Assembly: GCA_016648135.1 (NCBI GenBank)
Contig: JADDOH010000486.1
Span: 62,001 to 126,000 of the forward strand
From: Agrypnia vestita
Taxonomy: Eukaryota; Arthropoda; Insecta; Trichoptera; Phryganeidae
Length of the DNA: 64,000 nucleotides
Direction of reading: 5' to 3'
Positions 22,647 through 33,479 of the stretch are shown piece after piece; within the stretch, counting starts at the first letter, position 1, and each line of letters starts with the position of its first letter. A program made the position numbers and the translations under genes. The notes beneath the pieces are model-generated. The model saw only the letters and a program-made list of their open reading frames with translations, was not told the DNA's origin and did not search any database.

Positions 22647-22684
22647 CCTTGACAATGGCACGTGATACCGTGTCGAAACGTCGG
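22647..22684 (+). ncRNA. Hammerhead-like / Penelope-type terminal motif
   Basis: The plus strand reads GACAATGG, stem GGCACG-tgatac-CGTGTC (one G-T pair), then GAAACGTCGGCC. The box-stem-CGAAACGTCGG arrangement is familiar from ends of invertebrate Penelope-like elements, where it marks a hammerhead motif. Here the first box is degenerate relative to CUGAUGA. No Penelope coding sequence is recognised; a different retroelement fragment lies about 200 bp downstream. Confidence 0.3.
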
Positions 22685-22895
22685 CCTAGGTCTTCTCAGG
22701 GAGACCATTCGCAGAAAACGCGAGGTAGTCCAGAATTTACTTTTGTTACATACAATACTCTCCTCAAGCTATATATATAGATATATATAGATATATATAT
22801 ATATTATAGTTTTATGTAGAGATTCAGTAGACCTCCCTCTCTCTAGATCTCTAATCTTATATATTATCTATCCTATACCGTGGGTACTAAGAGGA

Positions 22896-23261
22896 ATGAG
22901 CGAGCACTGGACGAAAAGGAAAATTTTGAGGCGTACCTTCGGACCGGTTCTAGAAAATGGACTTTGGCGCAGACGTTACAACAATGGGCTCTATATTCTA
23001 TGGAAGGAGCCAAACGTCACAAAATTTATAAAACTGGGAAGACTTCGGTGGCTGGGTCATGTGGAGAGAATGTCCGAGTATCAAGCACCAAAGTCTCTGC
23101 TGAACTCAAGGCCAATAGGACGAAGGAGCTTAGGAAGGCCAAAATTAAGATGGAGTGACAACGTCCTCAAAGACATCTCTGTCTTAGAGCTTCGGAACTG
23201 GAGAGAGCTGGCACTTGACCGAGATGAGTGGAGAAAAATTATTGAGGAGGCCAAGATCTAG
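22896..23261 (+). pseudogene. LINE ORF2 C-terminal fragment (non-LTR retrotransposon)
   Basis: A 121-codon open frame corresponding to the very C-terminus of a LINE reverse-transcriptase polyprotein, the part after the RT domain. Diagnostic motifs in order are ILRRTFGPV near residue 10, GLWRRRYNN near 22, FIKLGRLRWLGHVERM near 45, IGRRSLGRPKLRW near 75, and RNWRELALDRDEWR near 100, ending EEAKI. These blocks are common to many arthropod LINE C-termini. The frame is intact to its stop but the endonuclease and RT domains are absent, so the copy is 5'-truncated, as LINEs often are. The stop is followed within about 10 bp by a (GAT)n tail. A very short 3' UTR plus a simple tail is typical of the RTE clade, so RTE is the preferred class. 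The start shown is the first ATG and is not a biological start. Confidence 0.85.
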
Positions 23262-23269
23262 TGCCAAGA

Positions 23270-23306
23270 GTGATGATGATGATGATGTATATATATATAT
23301 ATATAA
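23270..23306 (+). repeat. (GAT)n tail then (TA)n
   Basis: GTGATGATGATGATGATG followed by (TA)n lies directly after the LINE stop. The GAT repeat is best read as the LINE 3' tail. Confidence 0.7.
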
Positions 23307-24060
23307 GATAAAATAAAATATCACCACAAGATAATGGAATGTATACTTTCAAGTTCGCTTTAAATACAGACTTATGATGTGTAATTGAAAACATTTTACA
23401 ACGTATCAGTTCGAGCGAAGACTTGTTTGTATTCAGAACATCGCTCGGCGCGAGTGAGTAGAGTATTGCGTTCAATTAATATATATAGGAAATTACAAAC
23501 GCATTCACAAATATGTTTGTTATTTTATAATTTTTTTACTAGATTAATTTAGTTAACACATTAACATTAAAATATTAGCATGGACTTACGCACAGACTTA
23601 ATATATAATATAAAATAATTTGTGTACATAATTTACAGAAATTATAGGATTATCCCCATATACAAATTATATGGCAGTTCCGATAATTATAGTGTATATG
23701 TAATCTGTACAAAAGAAACACAAAACAGCCTAGACCAGTAAGAGAAACCAATTGAAATAAAGTGAAAGTGAAATTGGTATTGAATTTATTTTTTTCCACT
23801 TTTTACATTTATTTTACCCTTATAAAATACCAACCCAAATGAATGTAGACCATTTAGATACTTTAAATGAAAACATGGGAAGTGATCTAATAAAAGCACA
23901 ATTTTCTCATTGTAAGACATGTAACGATGTATTCCTTATACTGATTCAATCACCTTTTGAGAATAAAACCCAGTAATAGCGTCGTAAAGGCTGCGATACA
24001 AAGACACGAAATGCCGTTATTGAGTTTTGTTCAAGGGTGAAAATAATTTCAATAACAGCG
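23307..24060. other. No recognised gene
   Basis: AT-rich spacer; nothing recognisable. Confidence 0.5.
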
Positions 24061-24360
24061 GAAATTACACGCCTTCGGAAGAGTTAGTGAGAGTTACAAT
24101 GCGTTAGCGGAAGGCCTGAACGGGCACAAGGAAATAATACGAGCGTCGCATTTGCCACGCAAAATTCTTCGGGGACCCCGACTGGAAATGCTCTGCCTGG
24201 CCGATATTAACATACTTGCCAGGTGTGGGTTACTTCGCTGGAGAGGGAGTACCGCTGTCTTGTGATTATGAATGTTGATATAAAAACGCACGTGTCGCCT
24301 ATTAAAACGAATTGGGAACGCATAAGGCAATCTGTCAAATCCTTCTGAGAAAACTATTCA
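24061..24360. other. GC-elevated island, possible conserved non-coding element
   Basis: About 300 bp with clearly higher GC than its flanks. A 78-codon frame (24094-24330, minus) has no known motif. No promoter or splice pattern is convincing. Similar islands occur at 31.7, 40.2, 45.9, 50.7, 52.9, 56.8 and 60.3 kb. Confidence 0.3.
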
Positions 24361-24959
24361 CCGATCCGGTGAAAAAATGGTATAAAATTGTTTAAAAGAG
24401 ACGACCGTGGAAACATTTATGTTTCTATTATTTCTATTCTATATATTTCTATTAATTTTTGAGTTCATTATAAAAAAACGTGTTTTATGTTAGGTGTGTA
24501 AAAATTCTTGTTTTTGTTATCAAAGCCCATTACGGCTTTGATAAATAAATAAATTAAATAAAGCTGTGTGCTTGAGCTGTGACGAAACTAGTTTGGCTTG
24601 GCGAGAAGAGTATAAACAGCAAGTCAAATTATGATAAAATAACCTGTGAAGTACTACCGAAAAAAGATAAGGAGTAGATAAGAAGACAAAAAAATAAGAA
24701 GAGCTCCTCAAGATAGACATAAAGTGGCTTTAGTTAAGTTTCTTGTTTTATACCACGTGCCTCAACGGCATGGCTTTGAAATTTGGTTGAAAAAAATGTG
24801 AATGCTCAAAATGCATTGAATGCCTAAGACAACTATGCGCACCACTGCACTGGCTCAATTTTCATGGAGCTATGGATTGAAGATAGATTATCCACGATGT
24901 GACCGAGACATTGTCGAGTCATTCTCCAACATCGCCTGTAGAGAAGATTATAACTTAAG

Positions 24960-25151
24960 ATGATACCTGGAAAAATGGTAGGACTGAAAAGATGGGCTAG
25001 AGAAGAAGGAGCCGAGCCCAATTTCAATGAACCGTCTAGATTAAAAACGCTCTTTGACCTTATTGGAAGGACCATCCCATCTAAGGACTGGACGGGAAGA
25101 TGGAGGAAAATCGCAGCCAGAAAGCAGCAGAAGAACAACAACAACAACTGA
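24960..25151 (+). pseudogene. Possible retroelement-derived fragment with (AAC)n tail
   Basis: A 63-codon plus frame with LKRWAREEGAEP, LFDLIGRTIPSKDW and TGRWRKIAARKQ, ending in asparagines from an (AAC)n run at about 25133-25147. A basic, tryptophan-containing C-terminus running into a simple tail fits the end of a non-LTR element. I do not recognise the family, and a cellular pseudogene is possible. Further upstream, near 24750-24800, CATGGCTTTGAAATTTGG resembles the 13.4-kb hammerhead module. Confidence 0.3.
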
Positions 25152-26110
25152 ACAACTGACTGGAGAAGAGATGATGAGTTCAGCTCGCAAAAGTGTTGTA
25201 CTCAAACAACAAAACAACCTCGAAAAAATATGAAAAATTTAGAATATTTTTAAATTGATTTTATAAATTAAATCAATTACAGGCTCTTATGTTGTCTAAT
25301 GCCTTTCAAAATTTCGTTCTAAATTACAATCCTAATACCAAAACATCATTTATCGTGTCTTTTCTATAACAATTTTGGAAACTTTCTCTACAAAATATGT
25401 ACGTCCTTCAAAATATCAAAAAATTTCACTTGATGCCATCTTGATTGATTTATGTGAATCTTGAAATATGTGAAATTTCTTTTTCAACTTCTTCAATAAA
25501 TAATATTATCAATACGCGGGGAAAAGGCTTTACTGGCACAGAGCTCGATAATACATGAAAAAAAGTAAATGTCCGAGAATACAATATTTCTTCAAATGAC
25601 TGATTTTGCCAGACAATAGCATAATTATTTTATTCGAAGTACGCGTGCATACGACTTTCTACTGCGGGTCACTTTTAAATTTTTTGTATATTTAGATATT
25701 ATACATATGTATATTTATTATAGTTTTTTAATTCAACACTTTCCGATATTACTTTTTTAATGTTCCATTATTCCAAAAGATCTCGACATGCAACATTCGG
25801 AAAATTTAAATACTTTGTCGTCGATCATGGTTAGAATTCCTCAGAATAATCGATAGTCAAAAACAATTAAACATTTTTTTAAGATTAACCTGGTAAATAT
25901 CTCGCCAGCCATTCTGATCCACCATCTTGTATGAAATAGCACCTGTTCAAAAACTTTAAAAAATTTTTTAAACATTACGCTTAGTAAATAAACTAAAAAT
26001 ACGTTCATTCACAGACGAAGTCTACCTGATATATCACTACCAACAATATTACAACAATTTATAATATCTGTCTAAAACATTATTTATCATGCAAAGTATC
26101 ATATTTAGTA
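25152..26110. other. No recognised gene
   Basis: AT-rich spacer; no recognisable features. Confidence 0.5.
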
Positions 26111-26114
26111 TGAT

Positions 26115-26410
26115 TTAATTAAGATAAATTATAGAAGTCTCACGGAGATGATGCTATTTATATGAGAAACGTGTATGGAAGTCCTTTATACGATGGCCCA
26201 AGGCTTACGACTTATATGAGTGGCTTAAGCGATCACTCTACACAATGCAGCTTTCACTCATTGCATCGTAAGAATATCCACACATTATAAATTTATTGAG
26301 TGGAGTATAAATGTTCCAAAATAAAACTCTTCATATATTTGAAGAGACTATGCTTCTTGTGAAATAATAAACATACATAGATTTTGCAGCTGGAAATTAT
26401 ACATCTGTAT
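26115..26410 (+). repeat. Dispersed repeat family F, copy 1
   Basis: Shares AATTAAGATAAATTATAGAA, GTCTCACGGAG, GATCACTCTACACAATGCA and ATTTGAAGAGACT with 30485-30830 in the same orientation, at roughly two-thirds identity by eye. An inverted copy follows at about 26950-27315. The LINE fragment sits exactly between the inverted pair. The class is unknown. Confidence 0.6.
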
Positions 26411-26441
26411 TTTAAATGTGGATTTACATATACACATTTTC

Positions 26442-26930
26442 GAGAACAAAGAGATCCCAATAAGCCTAAAAAGAAAAGCCTTTGAATCGTGCATACTGCC
26501 AGTGATAACGTATGAAGTGGAGACAATGGCCCTTACAAAGAAAAGTGTAGAAAAGCTCAAATGCACGCAACGATCCATGGAGAGATCTATGCTTGGAATA
26601 AGCCTAAGAGATTAGAAATGATTAAATTACGCGCAAAACTAGAGTAGTGAAATATCATGGATCGTGTAGCGAAGCTAAAATGGCAATAGGCAGGGCATGT
26701 TACAAGGCAGGATACTACAAGATGGACTCGCAGAGTTTTAAAGTGGAGACCTTGGGAGATTAAAAGAGGCGTCGCGTCGGAAGATCTCAAAAGGGATAGG
26801 CCGACGATATAACCGCTGTGGGGGGAAAGAATTGCCTTTAATTAAAAATTAATAATGAAAGATGGAAGGGTATGGAAGAGGCCTAAATCCAGCAGTGGAG
26901 AGATGAAGGCTGAAGAAGAACAAGAAGAAG
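26442..26930 (+). pseudogene. Decayed LINE ORF2 C-terminal fragment
   Basis: Translated in shifting frames the plus strand gives ISLKRKAFESCILPVITYEVE, MALTKKSVEKLKC, RSMERSMLGISLRD, then VAKLKWQ.AGHVTRQD and RWTRRVLKWRPWEIKRG, PKRDRPTI and finally IQQWRDEG. This is the end of the insect LINE type often annotated endonuclease-reverse transcriptase. Internal stops and frameshifts (after SLRD, at the tryptophan before AGH, and in the last third) make it non-functional. A (GAA)n-type tail at 26911-26930 marks the 3' end. A second copy of the same family lies at 45145-45611 on the minus strand. Confidence 0.85.
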
Positions 26931-26949
26931 ATATACATTTAACTTTTTA

Positions 26950-27315
26950 AAATTTATAGTTTATGGATGTTCTTTCGCTGGAATTGGTGAACGTTGCATT
27001 ATGAAGAGTAAGAAGTTGTAAGCTCTGAACCATCGTATAAAAGACTTACACTTTTCTCATATTTTTATTTTATTTTTTTTTAATTATTTAAAAATATTTT
27101 CATAAGGTAGTTATTATGTATCTACAGAGTATCAATTGGAATGTTAGTGAAAGTTGAGTTAGTCATAAGTCCAAGTGTAAATATGTGTAGAATAATTGTT
27201 TAATGTAAAAAGGGTTAAAGTTTTGTTAAGGTTTGGTTAAAGATACATATATATCTTCGTCTCTGTAAGATTTCTGTACATTATCTTATTGAAATAATAA
27301 TCCCGCAGTGGACAA
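26950..27315 (-). repeat. Dispersed repeat family F, inverted copy
   Basis: The minus strand matches family F: GGAATTGGTGAACGTTGCAT at about 26973 complements ATGCAACGTTCACCAATTCC in the 30.6-kb copy, and CTTCGTCTCTGTAAGATTTC near 27257 complements the start of that copy. With copy 1 it forms an inverted pair around the LINE fragment, so the LINE may have inserted into one foldback unit. Confidence 0.55.
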
Positions 27316-28440
27316 ATCCAGTAATTGTGTTCTCAGAACATACACATATCGCACCTTTGCGGAAAGACTGTGATATTTCGAGAAAATGATTTTTTTTGCA
27401 AATTAGAAACCACCGCGTCGAGTTCTATGAACTCCAAAAATTGGCATCGTTTGCCCCAATGAAATCGTCAATGGTTTGCCTCACAAATGGCTGAGTAATT
27501 AAAGAAAGAGACAAAATATCACTCTAATTCAAAAGTTCGAAAGTAGTCTCCTGTAAAATCATTTATTTCGAAATATCAGTCTTTCTGCCAAGGTGCGATA
27601 TATAAAAATATTGTTTTTAATGAGATTCGTTCCATTACCGTATTTACGTAAAAGATAAGCCTCTACTATATTTACTTTCACAATCCATTGACAATATCGA
27701 TTCATTCGCTAAATAAATCAAATCCGAACATCTGCAGCTATCTATCACAGCCGAAAGGTGTCGAAAAAGTATTTTAGACACTTTTTTTAATAAGAGAAAC
27801 CGACACACAAATCTTTTCATATCGGTTTTGTTGGCACACAAACCTCAATTTCTGAGAAATAAATCATCTTTCGAGTGGAACAAACCATGTTTTTCCTTCA
27901 TCTCAATGATTACTTTCGCCTCCGTATCCACACGTACCTAGTACATGGCACACGCGCACGGGCTGCGGTCGGGTAGGTTTCACTGTGTTCACTGTATTCA
28001 CTGTATTCACTGTATTCACTGTATTCACTGTATTCACGACTCACGGCGTAATATCCAAATAACTAGGTATGCTGTCAAAACAAAACGCGGGACACATTAT
28101 GGGTTTTTGGGTCGAACTGAAGAAGGTCAAATAATTGGATGAGTAGATTTAAAAGCATTTTTGTATTTACAGCAGAACTGACAAATATTATTACGTTTTT
28201 TGAACGTCACAAGAAATGGTAATTTACTTATGAAACACTTTGAAAGAGTACCTACCTACATACATATTTAATAGAAAATTCAAGATTCTACCTCCTTTTT
28301 CACTGTAAAAGCTACGATCGTGAGGCATGCGAGAGTACATAGATATAAAGATCAATCTATATCGATTGGTTGAATATTATATTTCTCTATAAAGATTCAA
28401 CATATGACTCAGTTGACGACTGTATAGAGTTCTGCAACGC
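27316..28440. other. No recognised gene apart from a 9-bp microsatellite
   Basis: AT-rich to mixed sequence. The frame 27945-28142 owes its HCIHCIH periodicity to the 9-bp repeat and is not supported as a gene. Confidence 0.5.
27980..28036. repeat. 9-bp tandem repeat, about 6 copies
   Basis: CACTGTATT repeats six times; the first copy reads CACTGTGTT. It lies in a locally GC-richer patch (27945-28060). Confidence 0.9.
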
Positions 28441-28451
28441 CGCTTTCGGTA

Positions 28452-28640
28452 TATCTATCTTAATATACTAATGTCGTTGTCTGTCCGTCCGTCGGTCTAT
28501 CTGCCTGTCTCCGTAACTTCACGTATCGTCTGTAATTTCATTTTAGTTTGAATTCACGGCTAAAAAATCAAATGAAACGCCCGCAGACCCAATCCGGCCG
28601 CTTAACGCATGTTGCTGCCGCCATCTCATCGTGGGCCGAC
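28452..28640 (-). mobile_element. SINE-like fragment with CCGT/CTGT block
   Basis: TGTCGTTGTCTGTCCGTCCGTC and GTCTCCGTAACTTC match the complement of the body at 58600-58700 (GTTACGG...GGACGGACGGAC...ACAACGAAATT). This block is part of a tRNA-like short element family seen at 35.3 and 58.6 kb. The flank CCCGCAGACCCAATCCGGCC is GC-richer and unrecognised. Confidence 0.4.
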
Positions 28641-28682
28641 AAAAATATACTAGGGATTAGCAAAAACGCGAACCATTTAGTG

Positions 28683-28862
28683 TTCCGCTCAGCAGTATAG
28701 TCAGAAATATTGAAAAAAAAATGCAAACATTTGATATTGAATATCTCCTCTATTGATATTATTAGGTAATGGTTGCTTGAACATTTTCAACTCATTATCA
28801 AGGTAATAATCTACCTGTAAAGTTTTTGCTACTAGCTATGAGATACCTGTATTATACAACGC
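28683..28862 (+). mobile_element. Foldback family C, right-half fragment
   Basis: Contains GTCAGAAATATTG, GGTTGCTTGAACATTTTC, ACTCATTATCAAGG and GTAAAGTTTTTGCTACTAGC, matching the right arm of the 525-bp foldback at 49530-50054. The left arm is missing, so this copy cannot fold on itself. Confidence 0.7.
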
Positions 28863-28989
28863 TGATACACAGGAATGTATGTATGCACAGGGTTATATGA
28901 CAGACACACATTTCTGGGCTTCGTTATGAAGATGATAATTTTTTCATAACAATTAATACTTTTACGATGAAATAAAATAATATATGAAA

Positions 28990-29790
28990 TAAAAAGCCGA
29001 AATATAAAAAAAAACGTATTGCAGTCATCGAGGATTACTAATTACTCCCTTTATATTAACTCGTGGCGTCTGCTTGCTTGCCGGCTTGCCGTCAAAAAAA
29101 ACCTTGGATCGATTTTTGACCCTTTTCCCGTGATCCAATTGAACTGAAACTTGGCAAGTAGACTCGTGGCGACGATCAAGAAGATCTATCAAATTTTCGT
29201 TAAAAAAAAAAATAATTGTAGTATTATTTCGGATTTTTAGAAATTTTAGTGTTTTTTTCAAATTGGAATCATTAGAAAAGTTTGATTATTAGCAACGGCG
29301 GCCCGATAACGTCGCGGAATATTTTCTAAATTTGAATTACTCCGTCGGTATACATAATAGGTACTTCACTACGAATGTCGAAAATCTAAATTGACTGGCA
29401 AATGTTTTTAGAATTTAATCTTCAAAGCATGAAGTGTCTTATCAGAGCTCAAAACGTCTGATATTTTAGAAATATATTAAATTTCTGTAAGTTTAGTGTA
29501 ATGTTATATGTTTTAATTCGTCTTTAATTGTTGTTATATTTTACAAAGAAAGGGAGTATAATAAAAACTTGTTTTTTAAGGGTTACTTTTTTAATAATGT
29601 ACTAAATTCGAATTTCTATATGAAATTTATCCTATAAATTTATAAGAAATATGATTTTGGAAGCGATGGACACATAAAATCTAGAATTCAGCACATTCTA
29701 AATTAGTAAACCTCTGTGACTGCGTTCAAAACATTTTTTAATTTTTTTTAGATATTGCTGCCTTTACTTTTATACCCGTCATAGTATTTT
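28990..29790 (+). mobile_element. Foldback MITE family B, copy 2, split by another repeat
   Basis: The left part (to about 29040) has GCAGTCATCGAGGATTACTA, and the right part (from about 29590) has AATGTACTAAATTCG, TTTATAAGAAATATGATTTT, GACTGCGTTCAAAACATT and GCTGCCTTTACTTTTATACC. Together they align to the copy at 43723-43948 read on its minus strand. The 550 bp between them are a family A copy, giving a clear nested insertion: A is younger than this B copy. Confidence 0.75.
29042..29590 (-). mobile_element. Dispersed repeat family A, copy 2 (inserted into MITE B)
   Basis: Starts TACTCCCTTTATATTAACTC and ends AAAGGGAGTATAATAAAAAC, TTAAGGGTTACTTTT. Inside are CTCGTGGCGTCTGCTTGC, the core complement GATCCAATTGAACTGAAACT, and ACGGCGGCCCGATAACGTCG. 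Compared with the 63.3-kb copy it is complete at both ends. The family has no coding capacity. An 81-codon frame seen in the 63-kb copy is not conserved here. Confidence 0.8.
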
Positions 29791-30484
29791 TTAAATTTTC
29801 AGTGACATATTCACATTTATCTATGTTTTCAAGGTTTATAATGAGCAAAGATATTAAGATTCTTTACTGTGTTATATAAAATAAATTGAATGCCAACTCT
29901 TGGAGAAACGTTGTCAATCTCCACTCCAAATAAAGGGCATTGGAGCCAAGAACTGACAGCCGTGACGACTTCATTGCTGGGACTCCGTAGTTTCTTCCAG
30001 AGACTGGCCATTATATTTAATATACATAAATGGGGTCGCCATAAAGGAATAATTTATGTTGGTTATGTTTATATTTGCTTTGAACGCGAAGAAACGAATA
30101 TTAATCTTATCCATATTGTAGTCGTAGCTTCGACTTCAAAAGGACAGCTTTTATAGGTAATTTTAAAAGGAAGCCGTAACCGAGACACATAATGTAAAGA
30201 CAGACCTAAGTTAATTGGTTCTCATAAGCAGAGTTGTGAAGAGACGATGTTAGTAAATATATTTTACTACGGGACCTAACATTAAAGACAAGAGACACAC
30301 AAATGCTAATCAAAATGTCAATCCGTACCGGTAGAATTTTTTTTAAACTTGTTCACATTTTATTGTAATGTAGCGATTTTAGAACGTAGTCTGTTGTTTA
30401 TTTACGAATAAAATATATCACATTTAACAATATTTTTATATGAAGGTACGTTCCGAGACCACAGTTACTGGATTTTGTCCCCGA
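29791..30484. other. No recognised gene
   Basis: Short frames at 29829-30011 (minus) and 29890-30156 (plus) overlap. The minus frame has EVVTAVSSWLQ, faintly like a mariner transposase segment, but this is far too weak for a call. Confidence 0.4.
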
Positions 30485-30830
30485 GGGATGATTAATTAAT
30501 TAAGATAAATTATAGAAGTCTCACAGAGACGAAACGTTTTACATGTATCGAAGCATTTTTTTATGGGATGGCCCTGGGCTCACGATCTGTATGAGCTGGC
30601 TTAATTGATCACTCTACACAATGCAACGTTCACCAATTCCATTGTAAGAACATCCACATACCTAATATCAAATTTTTGAAAGTTATTTATATGTGTGTTC
30701 CAAATCTGAGAATCTTTCGTTTATTTGAAGAGACTGCTAGAAACATGTAGTCCCTCTCTTGAAATAGCATACATAGATCTCGCATCTGGTAATGATACCT
30801 TTATTTCTAAAGTGAAGTGTTTAGCAACAT
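30485..30830 (+). repeat. Dispersed repeat family F, copy 3
   Basis: Same orientation as 26115-26410, with AATTAAGATAAATTATAGAA, GTCTCACAGAGACG, GATCACTCTACACAATGCAA and TTTATTTGAAGAGACTGC. Single arm only. Confidence 0.6.
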
Positions 30831-31384
30831 TCTTTTTAATGTACCTACATATGTATGATATTCTTCCAAAATATTTAACATGTGTAGACTGTAAACTAAA
30901 CTAAATTTAAAAACTAAATTTAAAATATACTATTCCTACAAGAACATTTACTGTCACTTACTGTCTTACTGTCATCTTTTTAAATACTTTTAATTGTTTT
31001 ATTTTATTTTATTTTATTTTATTAATATCCTATTCAGATCATTTTTTTTCCTTTGTCTATAATATAATTAATTAAAACCATTATTAAATTGTAAACATTT
31101 AATTATTACTATTACTTAATTTTAATTGGCAATAAGATTTATTCACAAATGTTATATAAATAATAAATATTCTTGAACATTATACTATTGGAAGAACACT
31201 GTCTGCTATAATACAGTAAATTACTAGTGTAGCAGGCAGGGCGTCAAATCAATTTAGTGTTTACTTGCTGCCAAGACACTCAACAACAATGAAAAAAGCT
31301 TCATTTAATTTTGTAAACACTGTAAACATTTGTAGCATTGAATATTGAATAAACATTTGAATTTGAATTTGAATTTGAATTTGT
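30831..31384 (+). other. AT-rich; (TTTTA)n and (TTGAAT)n, probable retroposon tail
   Basis: (TTTTA)n at about 30993-31024. A segment ending AATATTGAATAAACATTTGA then (ATTTGA)n at 31345-31384 looks like an AATAAA signal plus simple tail, as at the 3' end of a LINE or SINE on the plus strand. No coding remnant was recognised. Confidence 0.4.
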
Positions 31385-31729
31385 AGGTATATAGGCTATT
31401 TCATTAGTGTTATTTTATACCAAAAAATGATAATTCTTTCCAAATTATCTCTTCACGTCCCCAAACCGTCATTCACCCACAATCCCGTATTTCACATCCC
31501 TTGATTCCCGGCGATTCGTGCAGAAACAACTGTCTTGTATAAAAATGGTTATTTTTGATCTACAAATGTGTCAAAATGACCGCGGTGCATTCATAGATAT
31601 CTTAAAAAAATTTGAATGAGGAATAATTGAATAAACTATTGTATTTTCGAGCTCGCGTCCGATATCGAACACGGTCATAATCAACAATGCACGATATTGA
31701 TATTCCGTGAGCTTCCAGTGAGTTCACGG
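31385..31729. other. No recognised gene
   Basis: AT-rich spacer; nothing recognisable. Confidence 0.5.
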
Positions 31730-31910
31730 GCTGGCTATTAATAATAAAATAAAGGTGGGGCGACTGCGCCCTCACCCCCCGCCCTTAAACACCCCGCCAG
31801 GCGCGAGTGCGTGGGCGAATGGGGAAGGGTAATTATCCCCCCTTCGCCTCACCTCCGCTCCCCATTGTTGGACATAGCGCCCGGGGTGGCACTGGTCAGG
31901 GTGCGTTTGT
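31730..31910. other. GC-rich island
   Basis: About 180 bp of very high GC (runs such as CCTCACCCCCCGCCC and CACCTCCGCTCCCC) in AT-rich DNA. No open frame is recognised. Possible enhancer, promoter or conserved element. Confidence 0.35.
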
Positions 31911-32224
31911 TATTAAAACACAATTGTTTGACAACGACGAGTATATACATACACCACCAGGAACAATGGGTGGATTGCAGTAAATGAGTTCGCATAAAAC
32001 TTCAATGTGAAATTCAAAAAAATTTAGAGAGGCCACAAAGTGGGATGAATTAATGAAGCCAATATGACGGCAGGTAAAAAATAATACTGAAAAAAAAATT
32101 TTGTACAAAATTCATCAAAATGTTCCCTGCGCAGTATCGCAGAAGATTTTAATGTTTTAAATTTTAATTTTCTATTTATATCGCATATTTTTTACGTAAT
32201 TTTTTTCGTTTCTTTTTTATATAA

Positions 32225-32310
32225 ATGAATAAATACTTATTCCTTAGGAACCAACATGCAAAAGTGCCATCATTTTTGACGGGTTACAGCCAGTTTTATT
32301 AAATAAATCT
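32225..32310 (+). mobile_element. Fragment of SINE-like family (58.6-kb type)
   Basis: AATACTTATTCCTTAGGAAC, TTTTGACGGGTTACAGC match the minus strand of 58545-58600 and also 52737-52800. Only the 3' part is present. Confidence 0.45.
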
Positions 32311-32999
32311 GTAAGCATGGAATTCTTCAATAAAATATTTAAATATGTTTACTACACTCTCACATCAATATTTTATATAAAGGTGTGCTGTCTTTCTACA
32401 GGAGATAAATCATAAATGCTTGGAGAGATAGATCGTTCACATTTAGAACACAATATTGATAAAAAGTATACCTTAATAAACATAAAAAACATAGTAAAAA
32501 CATATATATTTTTTAATTTAAAACATGGCAACAAGTCTAAAAGAAGTAAGTAAATGTAGAAAATAAGTAGGTACCTGTTGAATTTTAAGTCGCTTATGCA
32601 TATTTTAAATAATACTGATGAAATTAAACCGAATTCAATAATTCAATTTTACAATTTCATTAAATAACACTGAACGTAGACGTATATATATTATTGAATA
32701 GCATTAGGGTTGAAATAAATAATTATTTGAAAAATTGGCAAAATTTAAACGACAAACCATATTTCGTGGCTACAACATTTTACAACATTATGCTGGGCCG
32801 GAGATGATTTATTCTTAGGTATGTATTCGTTATGTATTCCTAGGTAACAAAATATTTACTTCTAGAATTAAATAAAACATAAAAGTCACTTCGCTTAAAT
32901 CACTATCTTTTGGTTTCACCAACCGGTGTCGGAACCACCGCTCTTTCTGGGTAAATAGTTAAAACTAAGCGTTACAAAACATGGGTAATTATATTTTTT
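32311..32999. other. No recognised gene
   Basis: AT-rich spacer; nothing recognisable. Confidence 0.5.
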
Positions 33000-33260
33000 A
33001 GAAACTATATTTCTCATCATCTATATCCTCTTGTCCTAGTAGGGTTGGGGGATCAAAGACTCGACAAGGTATTTCCATGTTCCCCTATCTTGCGTTGATT
33101 CTACATGAGTCAATCAGTTTAGATTCATTATGTTTTCATGCACATTTTTCTGTTGCTTCTCCCATCTTAATCTGAGGCGACCCACTGGCCATTTTCCTTC
33201 CGGGGTTGCCAGGAGGATTCTTCTCGGTATTCGTTCCTCTGTCACATATTTCTATTTTTT
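33000..33260 (-). pseudogene. LINE ORF2 C-terminal fragment, decayed
   Basis: On the minus strand the frame reading EGKWPVGRLRLRWEKQQ is the G-R-P/L-x-L-R-W block of LINE C-termini. Just downstream, after stops, come RGTWKYLVES and PYRTRGY-like pieces that correspond to the DRxxWRxLVExA segment. Several stops and a frameshift show it is dead. A GATGATGAG run at the 3' end (near 33013) may be the remains of a (GAT)n tail as in the 23.2-kb copy. Confidence 0.6.
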
Positions 33261-33479
33261 AATTATATTCCTATTTTTTTAAATTATTTTAGTTTTGTAT
33301 TTATATGAATGTGTATTTCATATGCATTAACCTTTACTTGTATTAAATATTATCAACATGTCAGTGTTGCTTGATTCAAAGTAATATAAAATTAGTGTCA
33401 GGTGTCAAAGTAGGTGGGTGACTGGAGAGGGAGGTATAATGGGGGAAAAGGGATAAATAATGTGGCGAAAGGAAACATA

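Noticed and set aside
22880..23158. Alternative 92-codon frame over the LINE fragment
   Set aside because: Shadow of the true LINE frame at 22896-23261, which carries all the family motifs.
27945..28142. Protein with HCIHCIH metal-binding-like repeat
   Set aside because: The periodicity comes from a 9-bp microsatellite; nothing else in the frame supports a gene.
29829..30011. Mariner transposase fragment
   Set aside because: Only a few residues (EVVTAVSSWLQ) are reminiscent; no catalytic motif and no terminal repeats.
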